DNA of 64,000 bases from Cupriavidus sp. D39 (lineage in GTDB: Bacteria > Pseudomonadota > Gammaproteobacteria > Burkholderiales > Burkholderiaceae). Numbering within the stretch: the first letter of the stretch is position 1; every line of letters starts with the position of its first letter. The notes under the pieces were generated by a model that saw only the letters and a list, made by a program, of their open reading frames with translations, did not search any database and was not told where the DNA came from. Location of the stretch: NCBI RefSeq assembly GCF_026627925.1, contig NZ_JAPNLE010000009.1:992001-1056000 (forward strand). Reading direction: 5' to 3'. This document shows positions 18,164 through 27,799 of the stretch, one piece after another. Both the position numbers and the translations under genes were made by a program.

Positions 18164-18186
18164 TGCCGCCTCGGCGGCATTTTTTT
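18164..18186 (+). terminator. intrinsic terminator of the porin gene
   Basis: A perfect 7-bp stem TGCCGCC/GGCGGCA (18164-18170, 18173-18179) with a two-base loop is followed by seven T residues (18180-18186). It lies between the converging porin and MFS genes. On the minus strand there is no T tract, so it serves the porin. Confidence 0.85.
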
Positions 18187-18245
18187 GGCACTGACGCAGC
18201 CCACACAGATCACTGTGCAACTACCGGGTCGAAAAGACCTCCTGC

Positions 18246-19572
18246 TCACGACAAACGCCGCCCCAACGTCTCGGGCACCATGGCGAGCCCGATCAGCGAG
18301 ACAACGCCGCAGCCAATGACATAGAGAGCCGGCGCGTTAGGGTTCCCCGTGACCTGGATCAGCATCGTCGAGAACAACTGCGCGAAGCCGCCGAACACCG
18401 CGATCGCCACGTAGTACGTGACCGACATGCCCGTTGCGCGTAGCCGCTGCGGCAGCACCTCGCTGACCAGTACCATCGTGGCGGGAGAGGTCATCGCCAT
18501 CGGTACGGCCAGCAGCCCTACCACGACTAGCAAGCACGTTAGGGATGGAAAGCGGTTCAGGAGCGAGAAGGCAGGATAGATCATGACGAGCAGCGCCACC
18601 CGGGACCACCACACCACTTTCCGGCGCCCGATGCGATCGCAGAGCCAGCCGGACAGCGGTGCGAACACCGCCAGCACCAGCGAGGCGACGAAGCCTGCCC
18701 AGATGGCGTCACCGCGCGAGATATGCAACTGGAAGGTGGCGTAGTTGGCCAGGTAGAAGGCAATGATGTGGACCGAGGCCGCGAGGCCGATCATCAGCAG
18801 CACGCTCGCCAGCAGTTCACGCCAATGTGCCTTCAGCAACTTGCGGCCGCCGTCCTTTTTCGTGGCCTTCTTCGGCTCCAGCACCAGCGTCTCTTCCAGA
18901 CGGCGCCGGATGATCTGGCCGATCGGAATGACCAGGATGCCAATCAGGAAGGCGACGCGCCACCCCCAGGACTCGAGTGCGGAAGGCGGCAGCGCATGAC
19001 TGAGCACCAGTGCAACCAAGGCAGCGAAAACAGCGGCAACGCCCTGGCTGGACGCCTGCCAGCTGGTGTAGAAGCCCCGCGATCGCTCATCCGCATACTC
19101 GAGCAGCATCGCGCTGGCAGAGCCCATCTCGCCGCCGATGGCGAAGCCCTGGATCAGGCGGGCAAGAATCATCAGCACGGGGGCAAGGACGCCAAGTTGC
19201 GCATAGGGTGGCGTCACCACCAAAATCAGCGCACTGAAGGCCATCAGCCACATCGAGAGCACCACCGCCGGCTTGCGGCCTACGCGGTCGGCATACGCAC
19301 CGATAACCAGGCCGCCCAAAGGCCGCATCAGATAGCCCGCCCCAAATGTGCCGAAGGACAACAGCAACTGGCCGAGAGGATTGCCGACTGGAAAATACAG
19401 GGGAACGATCAGGAGGGCGAAGAAGTTGTAGACACCTGAGTCATACAAGCTCCAGCGCGCCACCGATGGTAATGGCGGAAACGGCCGAAACCTTGGATAG
19501 CGGCTTGGGCGCGGAGGTGTTCGGCATGGCGCGTGGGGATGTGGCTCCCATCGCAGTCGGATCAGAGGGCAT
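18246..19572 (-). pseudogene. MFS metabolite:proton symporter (MHS-like), frameshifted near the N-terminus
   Basis: The carrier has about twelve membrane segments, with the MFS loop motif ADRVGRKPAVV and IPIGQIIRRRLEETL typical of the metabolite:H+ symporter group. The open frame starting at 19463 lacks the first part. An ATG at 19572 with AGGAGA upstream opens a frame ending AITIGGALEL, directly contiguous with YDSGVYNFFALLI in the other frame. One extra base at 19446-19449 (minus-strand CTTG where CTG is expected) separates them. The true protein is about 440 residues. It is last in the minus-strand run beginning at 27611 and likely imports the pathway's substrate. Confidence 0.85.
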
Positions 19573-19672
19573 TGGTGTCTCCTGCCTTGCGGCGGTGGAT
19601 CAGCAAGTACATGGCTCGCTGCCGGTAGTCGTTACTGAGGGGATGGGATTTGCGCATCCGCACCGGTATCCG

Positions 19673-20650
19673 CTAGTCCAGGCGCACCCCCGATTGCTTG
19701 ACCACGATGGCCCACTTCTTCTGCTCAGCGGCGATAAACGTGCTGAACTGCTCGGGGGTGCTGCTGGCCGGTTCATAGCCTCTGCCGACCAACTGATCGC
19801 GGACACTTGGCATGTTCAGGGCTTTCGCAATCTCCGTGCTGAGGCGAACCACGATCTCCTTCGGCGTCCCGGCAGGTGCCACCAGGCCATACCATTCGCT
19901 CGCCTCGACCCCGGGGAATCCCGCTTCCGCCATCGTTGGCACATCCGGCAGCATGCTCAGGCGCTGCTTGCTGGCTACCGCGATGGCTCTGATCTGCCCG
20001 GATTTCACGAACGGCAGCACTGCGGGAAGGCCGTGAAACATCATCTGGATATGGCCGCCGACCATGTCGGTCAGTGCCTGCGGCCCGCCCTTGTAAGGGG
20101 CGTGGATGACGTTGATGTGGGCTGCTTCCTTGAACGACTCTCCGATCAGGTGCTGTTGGGTTCCCGGCCCTGGCGACGCATAGCTCATGAGCCCCGGCTC
20201 CGATTTGGCGCTGGCCACCAGTTCCTTCACCGATTTCGCCACCGTCGGATTCACCACCAGCACATAGGGTGAACTGGCCAGCAGGCTCAGCGGTGCAAAA
20301 TCCTTGCTCGTGTCGAAGGGCAGGTTGCTGTAGAGGCTTGGGTTGATCGTCATCGGTGCGCTTGCCACCAGCAGCGTATAGCCATCCGGTGCTGCCTTCG
20401 CGCCCATGCCCGCACCAATATTGCCGGTGGCGCCGGGCCGGTTGTCCACCAGGACCTGCTGGCCAAGGCTGATGGAGAGTTTCTCCGCCACGGTACGGGT
20501 GACGGAGTCGACGCCGCCGCCGGCCGGCCACGGTACGATGATACGGATCGGCTTGTTTGGGTACCCACCCTGCGCCCACGCGCAGGGGACGGTAGCAGCC
20601 AGTGCAATGGCAGACAGAAACAGGCCTGCACGGCGTAGTACGAAGTTCAT
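19673..20650 (-). CDS. Bug/TctC-family periplasmic solute receptor
   Basis: This receptor of about 325 residues has a signal peptide (cleavage after CAWA, before QGG) and the family opening YPNKPIRIIVPWPAGGGVD. DNRPGATGNIG, DGYTLLVASAP and PYKGGPQALTDMVGGHIQMM follow. ATG 20650 is preceded by GGAGA; a GTG lies one codon earlier. It sits between the IorAB-type gene and the MFS permease on the same strand, and so is a plausible sensor or scavenger of the operon's substrate. Confidence 0.9.
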   Translation of the reverse strand: MNFVLRRAGLFLSAIALAATVPCAWAQGGYPNKPIRIIVPWPAGGGVDSVTRTVAEKLSISLGQQVLVDNRPGATGNIGAGMGAKAAPDGYTLLVASAPMTINPSLYSNLPFDTSKDFAPLSLLASSPYVLVVNPTVAKSVKELVASAKSEPGLMSYASPGPGTQQHLIGESFKEAAHINVIHAPYKGGPQALTDMVGGHIQMMFHGLPAVLPFVKSGQIRAIAVASKQRLSMLPDVPTMAEAGFPGVEASEWYGLVAPAGTPKEIVVRLSTEIAKALNMPSVRDQLVGRGYEPASSTPEQFSTFIAAEQKKWAIVVKQSGVRLD

Positions 20651-20742
20651 CACGGTCTCCAGACTTTATCGTGTTTTGATGATGCTCTACGCGCAATCTT
20701 GCTTGCCTCGCCCCGGGTGCGCGCCGGTATGCTGCCTCTGGC

Positions 20743-23700
20743 TCAAGCCTTGGCCTTGCGTTTCGGCCCGGCTTCGCTCTGGGCACCAAGGGCGCTACGC
20801 CACTCGGTCATCAAGCGCTCCCATCTGGCCCGGACTGCGGCCAAATTTCGCGCCTTGACGTGGCCGTACCCGCGAACGTCTTCCGGCAGGCGCGCGATTT
20901 CCAGTGCCAGGTCGAGATTCCGTTGCGACAGCGTTTGCAGAAGCTCTTCGATACTCTTGCAGTACTCCCCGATCAGTGCCCTCTCCACCTTGCGTTCCTC
21001 GGTGTAGCCGAACGCATCGAACGGGGTACCACGCAGGCCTTTGAGCTTGGCCATCACCCGGAACGCGGTGCGCATCCACGGGCCGAATGGCCGCTTGACG
21101 AGTTCGCCCTTCTCGTTCTTCCTTGCCATCAAAGGCGGCGCCAGATGGTGGACCAGCTTGAAGTCGCCCTCGAACATCGCGGCGACCTTGCCGATGAAGG
21201 CCGGGTCGGTATGCAGCCGCGCCACTTCGTACTCGTCCTTGTAGGCCATCAGCTTGAACAGGTAGCGTGCGACCGCTTCGGTGACCTTGCTGCTGCCAAA
21301 GCGCGACTCCACAGCCTGGACCTTGGCAACAAAGTCCTCATACTGCGCGGCATAGGCGCGGTTCTGGTAGCTGGTGAGGAACTCGGCGCGCTTGCCGATG
21401 ACATCGCCGATCGAAGGCTTCCTGACGAACTGAACCACCTGGGCATCGGCGGACCGCACGGGCACCTTGGCCAGATCGTGCGCGCAGTGCCGGCCCCACT
21501 CAAAGGCCGCCTTGTTGTTGTCGACCTGCACGGCATTGAGTTCGATCGCGCGCATCAGCGCTTCACGCGACAGCGGCACCCTGCCCTTCTGCCAGGCGTA
21601 GCCGAGCAGCATCAGGTTGGAGTAGATCGACTGCCCGAGCAACTGCGTCGCCACTTGTTCGGCATCAAAGATGCCGATCTGGCCGGCCTCGACGCCTTGC
21701 GCGATCGCCGCGATGGCCTGGTCGCTGTGAGACTGCCAGTCCGGATCGAGGACAAAGGCCGAAGTCGGTGTCACGTGGCTGTTGAGCACGACGAAGGTGC
21801 GGCCGTGCGACATGGTCGCCAGCGTTGCCTTGCTGGCACCGACCACCGTATCGGAGGCGATCACGAGGTCCGCCATGGCGACATCGACGCGCGTTGCGTG
21901 CAGGGCGTCGGCTTCGTTGGCAATCTGGATGTGGCTCCAGGTGGCGCCACCCATCTGCGCCATGCCGGTGGCATCCTGCGTGCTCACGCTCTTGCCTTCC
22001 AGGTGGGCCGCCATGCCGAGTACCTGGCCGATGGTCACAATCCCCGTCCCGCCCACGCCCGCCACCACGATGCGCTGCGCCTTGGCGGCATCCGGCAGCT
22101 TCGGCTCGGGAAGCGCCGGCATATCGGATAGCTTCGCCTTGCGCGCCGCCTCCGGCTTCTTGAGCTTTCCACCCTCCACCGTGACGAAACTCGGGCAGAA
22201 GCCCTTGACGCAGGAAAAGTCCTTGTTGCAGGTGTTCTGGTTGATCTCCCGCTTGCGGCCGAACTCGGTTTCGAGCGGCTGTACTGCTACGCAGTTGCTC
22301 TCGACCGAACAATCCCCGCAACCTTCGCAAACCAGTTCGTTGATGATGACGCGCTTGTCCGGATCGGACATGGTGCCGCGCTTGCGTTCCCGCCGCTTCT
22401 TGGTAGCGCACGCCTGGTCATAGATGATCACGGTGGCACCCTCGACCACCCGCAACTCGCGCTGCACGGCATCCAGCTCATCCCGGTGGCGTACGGTGAC
22501 GCCAGGCGCCAGGTCCTTGACGACAGCATACTTCTGCGGCTCGTCGGTCACCACGACAATGCGCTTCGCCCCCTCCGACGCCAGTTCGCGCGTCATGCCC
22601 GGCACGTCCAGCTGCCCGTCGACCGGTTGCCCGCCCGTCATGGCAACGGCGCTGTTGTAGAGGATCTTGTAGGTGATATTGACGCCGGCATTGATCGATT
22701 GCCGCACCGCCAGCGACCCGGAGTGGTTGTACGTGCCGTCGCCCAGATTGGCGAACATGTGCGCGCGCTTGCTGAACGGCGCCTGCCCCATCCAGGGCAC
22801 GCCCTCGCCGCCCATCTGTGTCCACGACGTGGTCGAACGGTCCATCCAGACCACCATGCCGTGGCATCCGATCCCGGCCATGGCAATGGATCCGTCCGGA
22901 ACACGGGTGCTGGTGTTGTGCGGGCAACCTGGGCAGAACCACGGCAGACGGTCGGTGCCGCGGCTGTCGCCGGAGGGGAACTGGCGATCCTTGGCCTCGA
23001 TTTGCGCCAGGTGCACGTCCATCCGTGCGGCGACATCCGGGGGCACGCCCAGCTTCTTCAGGCGGCTCGCGATGGCCTTGGCGATCAGCGCGGGGGTCAG
23101 GTCGGCCTTGGCGCGCAGCAGCCAGTCTTCTGCCGGCTTGCGGTGGCTCCATTCACCGCCGGCGCCTTCACCGTCGGCCGGCTCGTACTTGCCGATCACG
23201 GCAGGCCGTGCGTCGGCGCGATAGTGGTACAGCTCATCCTTCACCTGCTGCTCGATGATCGGGCGCTTCTCCTCGACTACGAGGATTTCGCGCAGGCCGT
23301 GCGCGAATTCGCGCACGCTCGTTGGCTCGAGCGGCCACACCACGCTCACCTTATGTAGCCGCACGCCAATCGCGCGGCACAAGGCATCGTCCAGGCCAAG
23401 GTCAGCCAGCGCCTGCCGGGTATCGCTGTAGGCCTTGCCGCTGGCGATGATGCCGAGACGGTCATTCGACCCTTCAATCACGTTGCGGTTGAGCCGGTTT
23501 GCGCGGACATAGGCAAGCGCCGCCGGCCACTTGATCTCCATCATCCGCGCTTCCGCCGCCAGCGGATCATCGGGCCAGCGGATATGCAAGCCGCCCTGCG
23601 GCGTGGCGAAATCTTCGGGCAGCAGGATGCGCACCCGGTCGGCATCGGTGACCACCGACGCGCCCGCCTCCACCACCTCCTGCACGGTCTTCATGCCAGC

Positions 23701-24321
23701 CCACAAGCCACTGAAGCGGCTCATGGCCAAAGCATGCACACCCAGATCCAGAATATCCTGCACGCTGGCGGGAAAGAACACCGGCAGCCCGCAGGCGATA
23801 AACGTATGGTCGCTCTGGTGCGCGAGCGTGCTGCTCTTGGACACGTGGTCGTCTCCGGCCAGTGCGATCACACCACCCAGCGGCGCGGTGCCTGCCAGAT
23901 TGGCGTGCTTGAGCGCGTCGCCGCTGCGGTCCACCCCCGGGCCCTTGCCGTACCAGATACCAAACACCCCGTCGTACTTCTTGCTCTCGGCATCGAACTC
24001 AAGCTGCTGCGAGCCCCACACCGCGGTCACGCCGAGTTCCTCGTTGACGCCGGGCTTGAAGACGACATGATTGTCCGCGAGGTGCTTCTTGGCCTGCCAC
24101 AGCGCCTGGTCGTATCCGCCGAGCGGAGAACCCCGGTAGCCGGAAATGAACGCGGCGGTATTATGGCCGGCCAGTGCATCGCGTTTGCGCTGCAGCAGCG
24201 GCAGGCGCACCAGTGCCTGGACGCCGCTCATGAAAGCACGCCCCGTGTCCAGTGCGTACTTGTCGTCGAGCGTGACGATTTCCATGGCCTTGCGTGAGGC
24301 GTCTGAGAGAGGGGCATTCAT
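20743..24321 (-). CDS. fused indolepyruvate ferredoxin oxidoreductase family protein (IorA-IorB type)
   Basis: The 1192-residue enzyme would oxidatively decarboxylate aryl- or branched 2-oxo acids to acyl-CoA using thiamine diphosphate and iron-sulfur clusters. The N-terminal pyrimidine-binding half begins YALDTGRAFMSGVQALVRLP. The TPP-binding part has WFCPGCPHNTSTR and GDGTYNHSGS. A ferredoxin-like stretch near residue 667 (CEGCGDCSVESNC, CVKGFC) precedes the gamma-type domain (VAGVGGTGIVTIGQVLG). ATG 24321 (MNAPLSDAS) is preferred over an upstream in-frame start lacking homology. Length matches the fused proteobacterial form. It lies downstream of the dehydratase and dehydrogenase genes, suggesting that they generate its 2-oxo acid substrate. 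Confidence 0.92.
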   Translation of the reverse strand: MNAPLSDASRKAMEIVTLDDKYALDTGRAFMSGVQALVRLPLLQRKRDALAGHNTAAFISGYRGSPLGGYDQALWQAKKHLADNHVVFKPGVNEELGVTAVWGSQQLEFDAESKKYDGVFGIWYGKGPGVDRSGDALKHANLAGTAPLGGVIALAGDDHVSKSSTLAHQSDHTFIACGLPVFFPASVQDILDLGVHALAMSRFSGLWAGMKTVQEVVEAGASVVTDADRVRILLPEDFATPQGGLHIRWPDDPLAAEARMMEIKWPAALAYVRANRLNRNVIEGSNDRLGIIASGKAYSDTRQALADLGLDDALCRAIGVRLHKVSVVWPLEPTSVREFAHGLREILVVEEKRPIIEQQVKDELYHYRADARPAVIGKYEPADGEGAGGEWSHRKPAEDWLLRAKADLTPALIAKAIASRLKKLGVPPDVAARMDVHLAQIEAKDRQFPSGDSRGTDRLPWFCPGCPHNTSTRVPDGSIAMAGIGCHGMVVWMDRSTTSWTQMGGEGVPWMGQAPFSKRAHMFANLGDGTYNHSGSLAVRQSINAGVNITYKILYNSAVAMTGGQPVDGQLDVPGMTRELASEGAKRIVVVTDEPQKYAVVKDLAPGVTVRHRDELDAVQRELRVVEGATVIIYDQACATKKRRERKRGTMSDPDKRVIINELVCEGCGDCSVESNCVAVQPLETEFGRKREINQNTCNKDFSCVKGFCPSFVTVEGGKLKKPEAARKAKLSDMPALPEPKLPDAAKAQRIVVAGVGGTGIVTIGQVLGMAAHLEGKSVSTQDATGMAQMGGATWSHIQIANEADALHATRVDVAMADLVIASDTVVGASKATLATMSHGRTFVVLNSHVTPTSAFVLDPDWQSHSDQAIAAIAQGVEAGQIGIFDAEQVATQLLGQSIYSNLMLLGYAWQKGRVPLSREALMRAIELNAVQVDNNKAAFEWGRHCAHDLAKVPVRSADAQVVQFVRKPSIGDVIGKRAEFLTSYQNRAYAAQYEDFVAKVQAVESRFGSSKVTEAVARYLFKLMAYKDEYEVARLHTDPAFIGKVAAMFEGDFKLVHHLAPPLMARKNEKGELVKRPFGPWMRTAFRVMAKLKGLRGTPFDAFGYTEERKVERALIGEYCKSIEELLQTLSQRNLDLALEIARLPEDVRGYGHVKARNLAAVRARWERLMTEWRSALGAQSEAGPKRKAKA

Positions 24322-24409
24322 AGGGCAGGTACTCGCCAATTGTGTTGTGGGGAGGGCGACCAGCGCCCGCCGGGCTCGCAAGGACCCGGTACGTGTGGCG
24401 CTTCGGTGC

Positions 24410-25456
24410 TTATTCTGGTGCTGATGTCGGAAATCGCACGCCGAGCCGTTCGCCAAGCACGCTTAACTCCTGCGCGATCGCGGCAGGCAGCGCAATCCCG
24501 TGCTCGCGTGCCTCGCGCTCCAGTGCGTCGCCACGATTGCCGGGCAGCCGCGCTTCATCGCCGCCTGCGCAAAGGTAGGTCTCGGTCCATTGACTCATAT
24601 ACTCGCCAAAGGGCGCCTGCCCGGCGAAGGATTCCGGCTTTACCATCCAGAGGAACCCGTCCTGCATGGCGGCGGCACGGCCAGGCAGGAGATTGCCCGG
24701 CGCCGGTGCGTGAGACGCCGTGGTTGCCGCCAGGGCACCGGCGAGGCACTCCACCATCATGGCAATGCCGATGCCCTTGTGGCCGCCCATGGGCAACAGT
24801 GACCCGCCCAGCGCGCGCTTTGCATCGGTGGTTGGCCGGCCGTCCGCATCCAGCGCCCACCCTTGCGGGATCGGCTTTCCCTCGCGTGCCGCGAGCAAGA
24901 TATGGCCACGCGCGGCCACGCTGCAAGCCACGTCGAATACGATCGGGGCCTGCCCCGGCAGCGGGCAACCGAACGCAATCGGGTTGTGCCCGATCGCCGC
25001 GCGCGGGAATCCCTCCATGGCGAGCGCCGGCGGCGTGCGTTGCCCGATCATGGAGAAAGCACCGGCCTCCGCCGCCAGCAGGGCGTGGATGCCGAGCGCC
25101 CCCAGATGGCCGCACGATTGCAGCACGATCAGTACGGAAGCGCTGGTCTCCAGGGCTTCCAGTCCCAGGCGCACCGCATAAGGACCGGCGATCTGCCCCA
25201 TGGCGCCATCGGCCTGCAGCACGATGCCGCCGGGGAAGGACCGATATGCCATCTCCGGCCTGGGATTGAACTCGTTCGCCCGCAGCCGCTCCACGTAAGA
25301 CGCCAGGCGAGTCATGCCGTGCGTCTTATAGCCCTGCAACTCGCTGCGCACCAGGATGGCGGCGGCTTCGGCAGCTTGTTCCTGCGGCACGGAGCAGCCT
25401 TCGAATACCCGGGTCGTCCACTGCTCAAGCGCCTGAACGTTCCAATGCGTGCTCAT
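24410..25456 (-). CDS. Ldh2/MDH2-family NAD(P)-dependent oxidoreductase
   Basis: This 348-residue protein belongs to the malate/L-lactate/ureidoglycolate/sulfolactate dehydrogenase family, which has a non-Rossmann fold. It shows RSELQGYKTHGMTRLASYVE near residue 40, the histidine motif CGHLGALG near 120, GHNPIAFG near 155 and LPMGGHKGIGIAMMVE near 225. The ATG overlaps the stop of the GntR gene (ATGA), so the two are translationally coupled. The enzyme probably oxidises a 2-hydroxy acid in the pathway of the flanking lyase and IorAB-type enzymes. Sulfolactate and malate are among possible substrates, and I cannot choose. Confidence 0.87.
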   Translation of the reverse strand: MSTHWNVQALEQWTTRVFEGCSVPQEQAAEAAAILVRSELQGYKTHGMTRLASYVERLRANEFNPRPEMAYRSFPGGIVLQADGAMGQIAGPYAVRLGLEALETSASVLIVLQSCGHLGALGIHALLAAEAGAFSMIGQRTPPALAMEGFPRAAIGHNPIAFGCPLPGQAPIVFDVACSVAARGHILLAAREGKPIPQGWALDADGRPTTDAKRALGGSLLPMGGHKGIGIAMMVECLAGALAATTASHAPAPGNLLPGRAAAMQDGFLWMVKPESFAGQAPFGEYMSQWTETYLCAGGDEARLPGNRGDALEREAREHGIALPAAIAQELSVLGERLGVRFPTSAPE

Positions 25457-26157
25457 GAGGCCTTCTCCCGCACCACCATCAGGCGCTCGGAAAACGGGCC
25501 GGAATAAACCGTCTGGTAGTACAGCGGCCGGTCGCGCAGCGTATAGCCGCGCAGTTCCATGACGAAGCCCGGCTGCCCGGCTTCGAGACCGAGCTCGCGG
25601 GCCGCTACCGACGGGATTTCGTCGAATCGCATCCACTGGTCCACGCGCAACGTCGGGAGCGCCAGGCGCTGCCCGAGCAGCTCCCGCAGATTCTTCTCGA
25701 GATCATCGCGTTCAACGCCGCCCAGTTGCGCGAAGTCCTCCTCGCGCAGCCAGAACTCGCTGTACAGGTCGAAGCGCCCGCCCACATTGATGATGCGTTC
25801 AATGCGAACGAAGGCTTCGCCCTCGAGAAACTCCGACCACGGCCCTTTGCGCTTGAGCCGCTTGACCGAGCGCGCATGGACGTAGGAAGGCAGCTCGTTG
25901 CCCTCGGCATCGCGAAAGCGCAGGTAGCGCACATCGGCAGGCGCGACCCTGGCGCCCGAGACGAAGGTGCCGCGGCCCTGCTCGCGGGTGATCAGTCCGG
26001 AGTGCGAAAGACGTGCCAGCGCCTTCTGAATGGTGCCCACGCTGACGCCATGCGCCGTGGCAAGCTCTCCCTCGGAAGGCAACCTGTCACCCTCGCGCAG
26101 CGCACCGGATTCAATGGAACGGATAATGGCGTCGGAGACGCTGATCAGCTTTGTCAT
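25453..26157 (-). CDS. GntR-family repressor, HutC subfamily (UTRA domain)
   Basis: The 234-residue regulator has an N-terminal winged helix (GDRLPSEGELATAHGVSVGT, then ALARLSHSGLITREQGRGTF). A UTRA ligand-binding domain covers residues 85-225. It lies inside the minus-strand operon, six bases after the large lyase subunit and overlapping the Ldh-type gene. HutC-type repressors commonly bind palindromes with a central TATA. CTATATAG occurs at both promoters of the 27.6-27.8 kb divergent region heading this operon and again at 12146. I infer that this protein binds those sites and represses its own operon. Confidence 0.88.
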   Translation of the reverse strand: MTKLISVSDAIIRSIESGALREGDRLPSEGELATAHGVSVGTIQKALARLSHSGLITREQGRGTFVSGARVAPADVRYLRFRDAEGNELPSYVHARSVKRLKRKGPWSEFLEGEAFVRIERIINVGGRFDLYSEFWLREEDFAQLGGVERDDLEKNLRELLGQRLALPTLRVDQWMRFDEIPSVAARELGLEAGQPGFVMELRGYTLRDRPLYYQTVYSGPFSERLMVVREKAS

Positions 26158-26163
26158 GTTGGC

Positions 26164-27316
26164 TCAGAGGCTAAGTGCAAATCGACTGATTGCGGTTTCC
26201 CTGATGTCCAGCACCTCGCTGCTGAGACGGGTGCCGGACGCCACATCCATGGCGTAGGCATACAGCCGATCACCGACATCAGAGATCTTTTGTCCCTTCT
26301 CGAGGATCCCGCTTGCGTCGAAATCAATGTTATCGGCCATGGACTCCAGCGTATTGACGTTGCCGCAGACCTTGACCGTCGGAGCGACCATGCTGCCGAT
26401 CGGATTGCCCACCCCCGTGCCAAAGAAGGTGAGCTGGCAACCGCCGGCGGCAAGTGCACTGAGATTTTCCACTGCCGCCGCCGGAGCGTCCATGAAATGC
26501 AGGCCTTTTTTCCCGGGGCTTCGCCATAGCGCAGCACGCCAACCAGTGGACTCGAGCCAGCCTTGGCCATCGCGCCCAGGGCTTTCTCCTCGACCGTGGT
26601 CAGCCCGCCGCGCTTGTTGTCGGGCGAGGGCTGGGATTCGCGCATATCCACGCCACGGGTAATCGCGAGGTTCTCCATGCCGCGGACCGCCCTGACGAAG
26701 GCATCCCTGACCGAATCGTCGACGGCGCGTTCGGCAAAGAGGTGCTCCGCGCCAATGAACTCAGACGTCTCGGAAATGATGATGGTGCCCCCTCTTCGAT
26801 CACCCGGTCGGCCAGACGGCCGATCGTCGGATTGCAGCTCAGGCCGGAGGTGGTATCAGAACCGCCGCACTCGACGCCCAGGACCAGCGACGACACCGGG
26901 CAGGGTTCGCGCCTTGCACGCGAGGCCGCAAGCGAAAGCCTCAAGGCCTTTCGGGTGCCGGCGGCAATGCAGTCGATCGTGCCGTTCGGTTGCAGATGCA
27001 CCGTTTCCACGGGTTTCCCCGTGGTCCTGATACGGCGCGCCACCTCCTCCGTCGACGAATCTTCGAGCCCCACCAGCAGGACTGCGGCGACATTGGGATT
27101 GCGTCCCAGTCCTGCCAGCGACTCATAGGCGAAATCCAGGTCGGCGCCGAACTGCCCACGGACAAACAACGTGGTGACCGGGATGCAGCCGCTCACGGTC
27201 TGCGCAATGGTGCGCGTAACCGGGTTGCAGTTGTCCATCACGGAAATCACCGCCACCCAGTTGCGTACGCCAACTGTGTCGTTCTCGCGGCGGTAGCCAA
27301 GGAATGTCATTGCCAT
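26164..27316 (-). pseudogene. UxaA-family (altronate/galactarate dehydratase-like) large subunit, two frameshifts
   Basis: The protein starts MAMTFLGYRRENDTVGVRNW. Conserved segments include VLGVECGGSDTTSGLSCNPT near residue 185, GSMVAPTVKVCGN near 310 and a GILEKGQKISDVG ending. Three frames carry successive parts: break one is at a CCCCC run (26788-26792) after RVIEEG, and break two at a TTTTTT run (26506-26511) after EAPGKK. One base added at each gives a single product of about 385 residues, the family's usual length. It follows the small SAF-domain subunit by four bases. The family dehydrates sugar acids or, in SuyAB, eliminates sulfite from sulfolactate. The actual substrate is unknown. 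Confidence 0.82.
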
Positions 27317-27320
27317 TTGC

Positions 27321-27611
27321 TTACCTCTTTTCCAGATCGCCGCGGGCGCGGGTCGACTCGATGTTGTGCACGTGCATGTGTTCGCCAACCTTCAGGTTCC
27401 GGCTGGCCCGCCCGATGACCTGCCCGTACTTCAGGACACTGGCGCTCAGCGGGGTATCCGCGATACAGACCTTATGGCCGAATGGCACATCCTGGAGCAG
27501 CGTCATCTGTCCCGATGCCTCTCCTTGAAGGGTGCAGGGCTCGCCGGCACGGCCGGCATCGAGCAGCGTGGCGACGTTGTCCGCCTGGTTGAGTACGATG
27601 GCACGTGGCAT
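27321..27611 (-). CDS. UxaA-family small subunit (SAF domain)
   Basis: The 96-residue protein is the separate N-terminal SAF domain of altronate-dehydratase-like lyases. It has FGHKVCIADTPLSASVLKYG and the ending VGEHMHVHNIES, both characteristic of this domain. ATG 27611 is the start, with AGGAA upstream inside the operator region. It is the first gene of the minus-strand operon and is followed after four bases by the large subunit. Two-gene lyases of this kind include SuyA/SuyB and GarD/UxaA-like enzymes. Confidence 0.87.
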   Translation of the reverse strand: MPRAIVLNQADNVATLLDAGRAGEPCTLQGEASGQMTLLQDVPFGHKVCIADTPLSASVLKYGQVIGRASRNLKVGEHMHVHNIESTRARGDLEKR

Positions 27612-27622
27612 TTGCTGGATTC

Positions 27623-27671
27623 CTATATAGGTGTTTGATGTACTGTAGTTAATCGAAAGCCAGCATGTCAA
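27623..27671 (-). promoter_or_regulatory. promoter and operator of the minus-strand lyase/GntR operon
   Basis: On the minus strand, TTGACA (27671-27666) and TACAGT (27647-27642) are 18 bp apart, predicting a start near 27635. The palindrome CTATATAG (27630-27623) falls just downstream of that start and overlaps the region ahead of the first ATG (27611). This is a standard position for repression by blocking polymerase. The operon's own GntR protein is the best candidate binder. Confidence 0.68.
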
Positions 27672-27709
27672 GGTTTACTGGGGCAATCCACTACTCTCCC
27701 ACGTAAGTC

Positions 27710-27752
27710 CTATATAGAAGTTCTTGACAGCAACACGCACTGTGCCTATCTT
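27710..27752 (+). promoter_or_regulatory. promoter and operator of the divergent plus-strand operon
   Basis: CTATATAG (27710-27717) is followed six bases later by TTGACA (27724-27729), a 17-bp spacer and TATCTT (27747-27752). The predicted start is near 27759 and the first ATG is at 27800. The layout matches the promoter at 12146-12187 almost base for base. Together with the site at 27623 it makes a two-operator divergent control region. Confidence 0.7.
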
Positions 27753-27799
27753 CACAACAAGGGCGGCACAGCAGTGCCCGCGAATTCAGGAGACAGAGA

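Noticed and set aside
26164..27611. Naming the UxaA-like pair SuyAB (sulfolactate sulfo-lyase)
   Set aside because: The Ldh-type neighbour and sulfite genes fit, but the family has many substrates and I see no diagnostic residue; kept only as an alternative.
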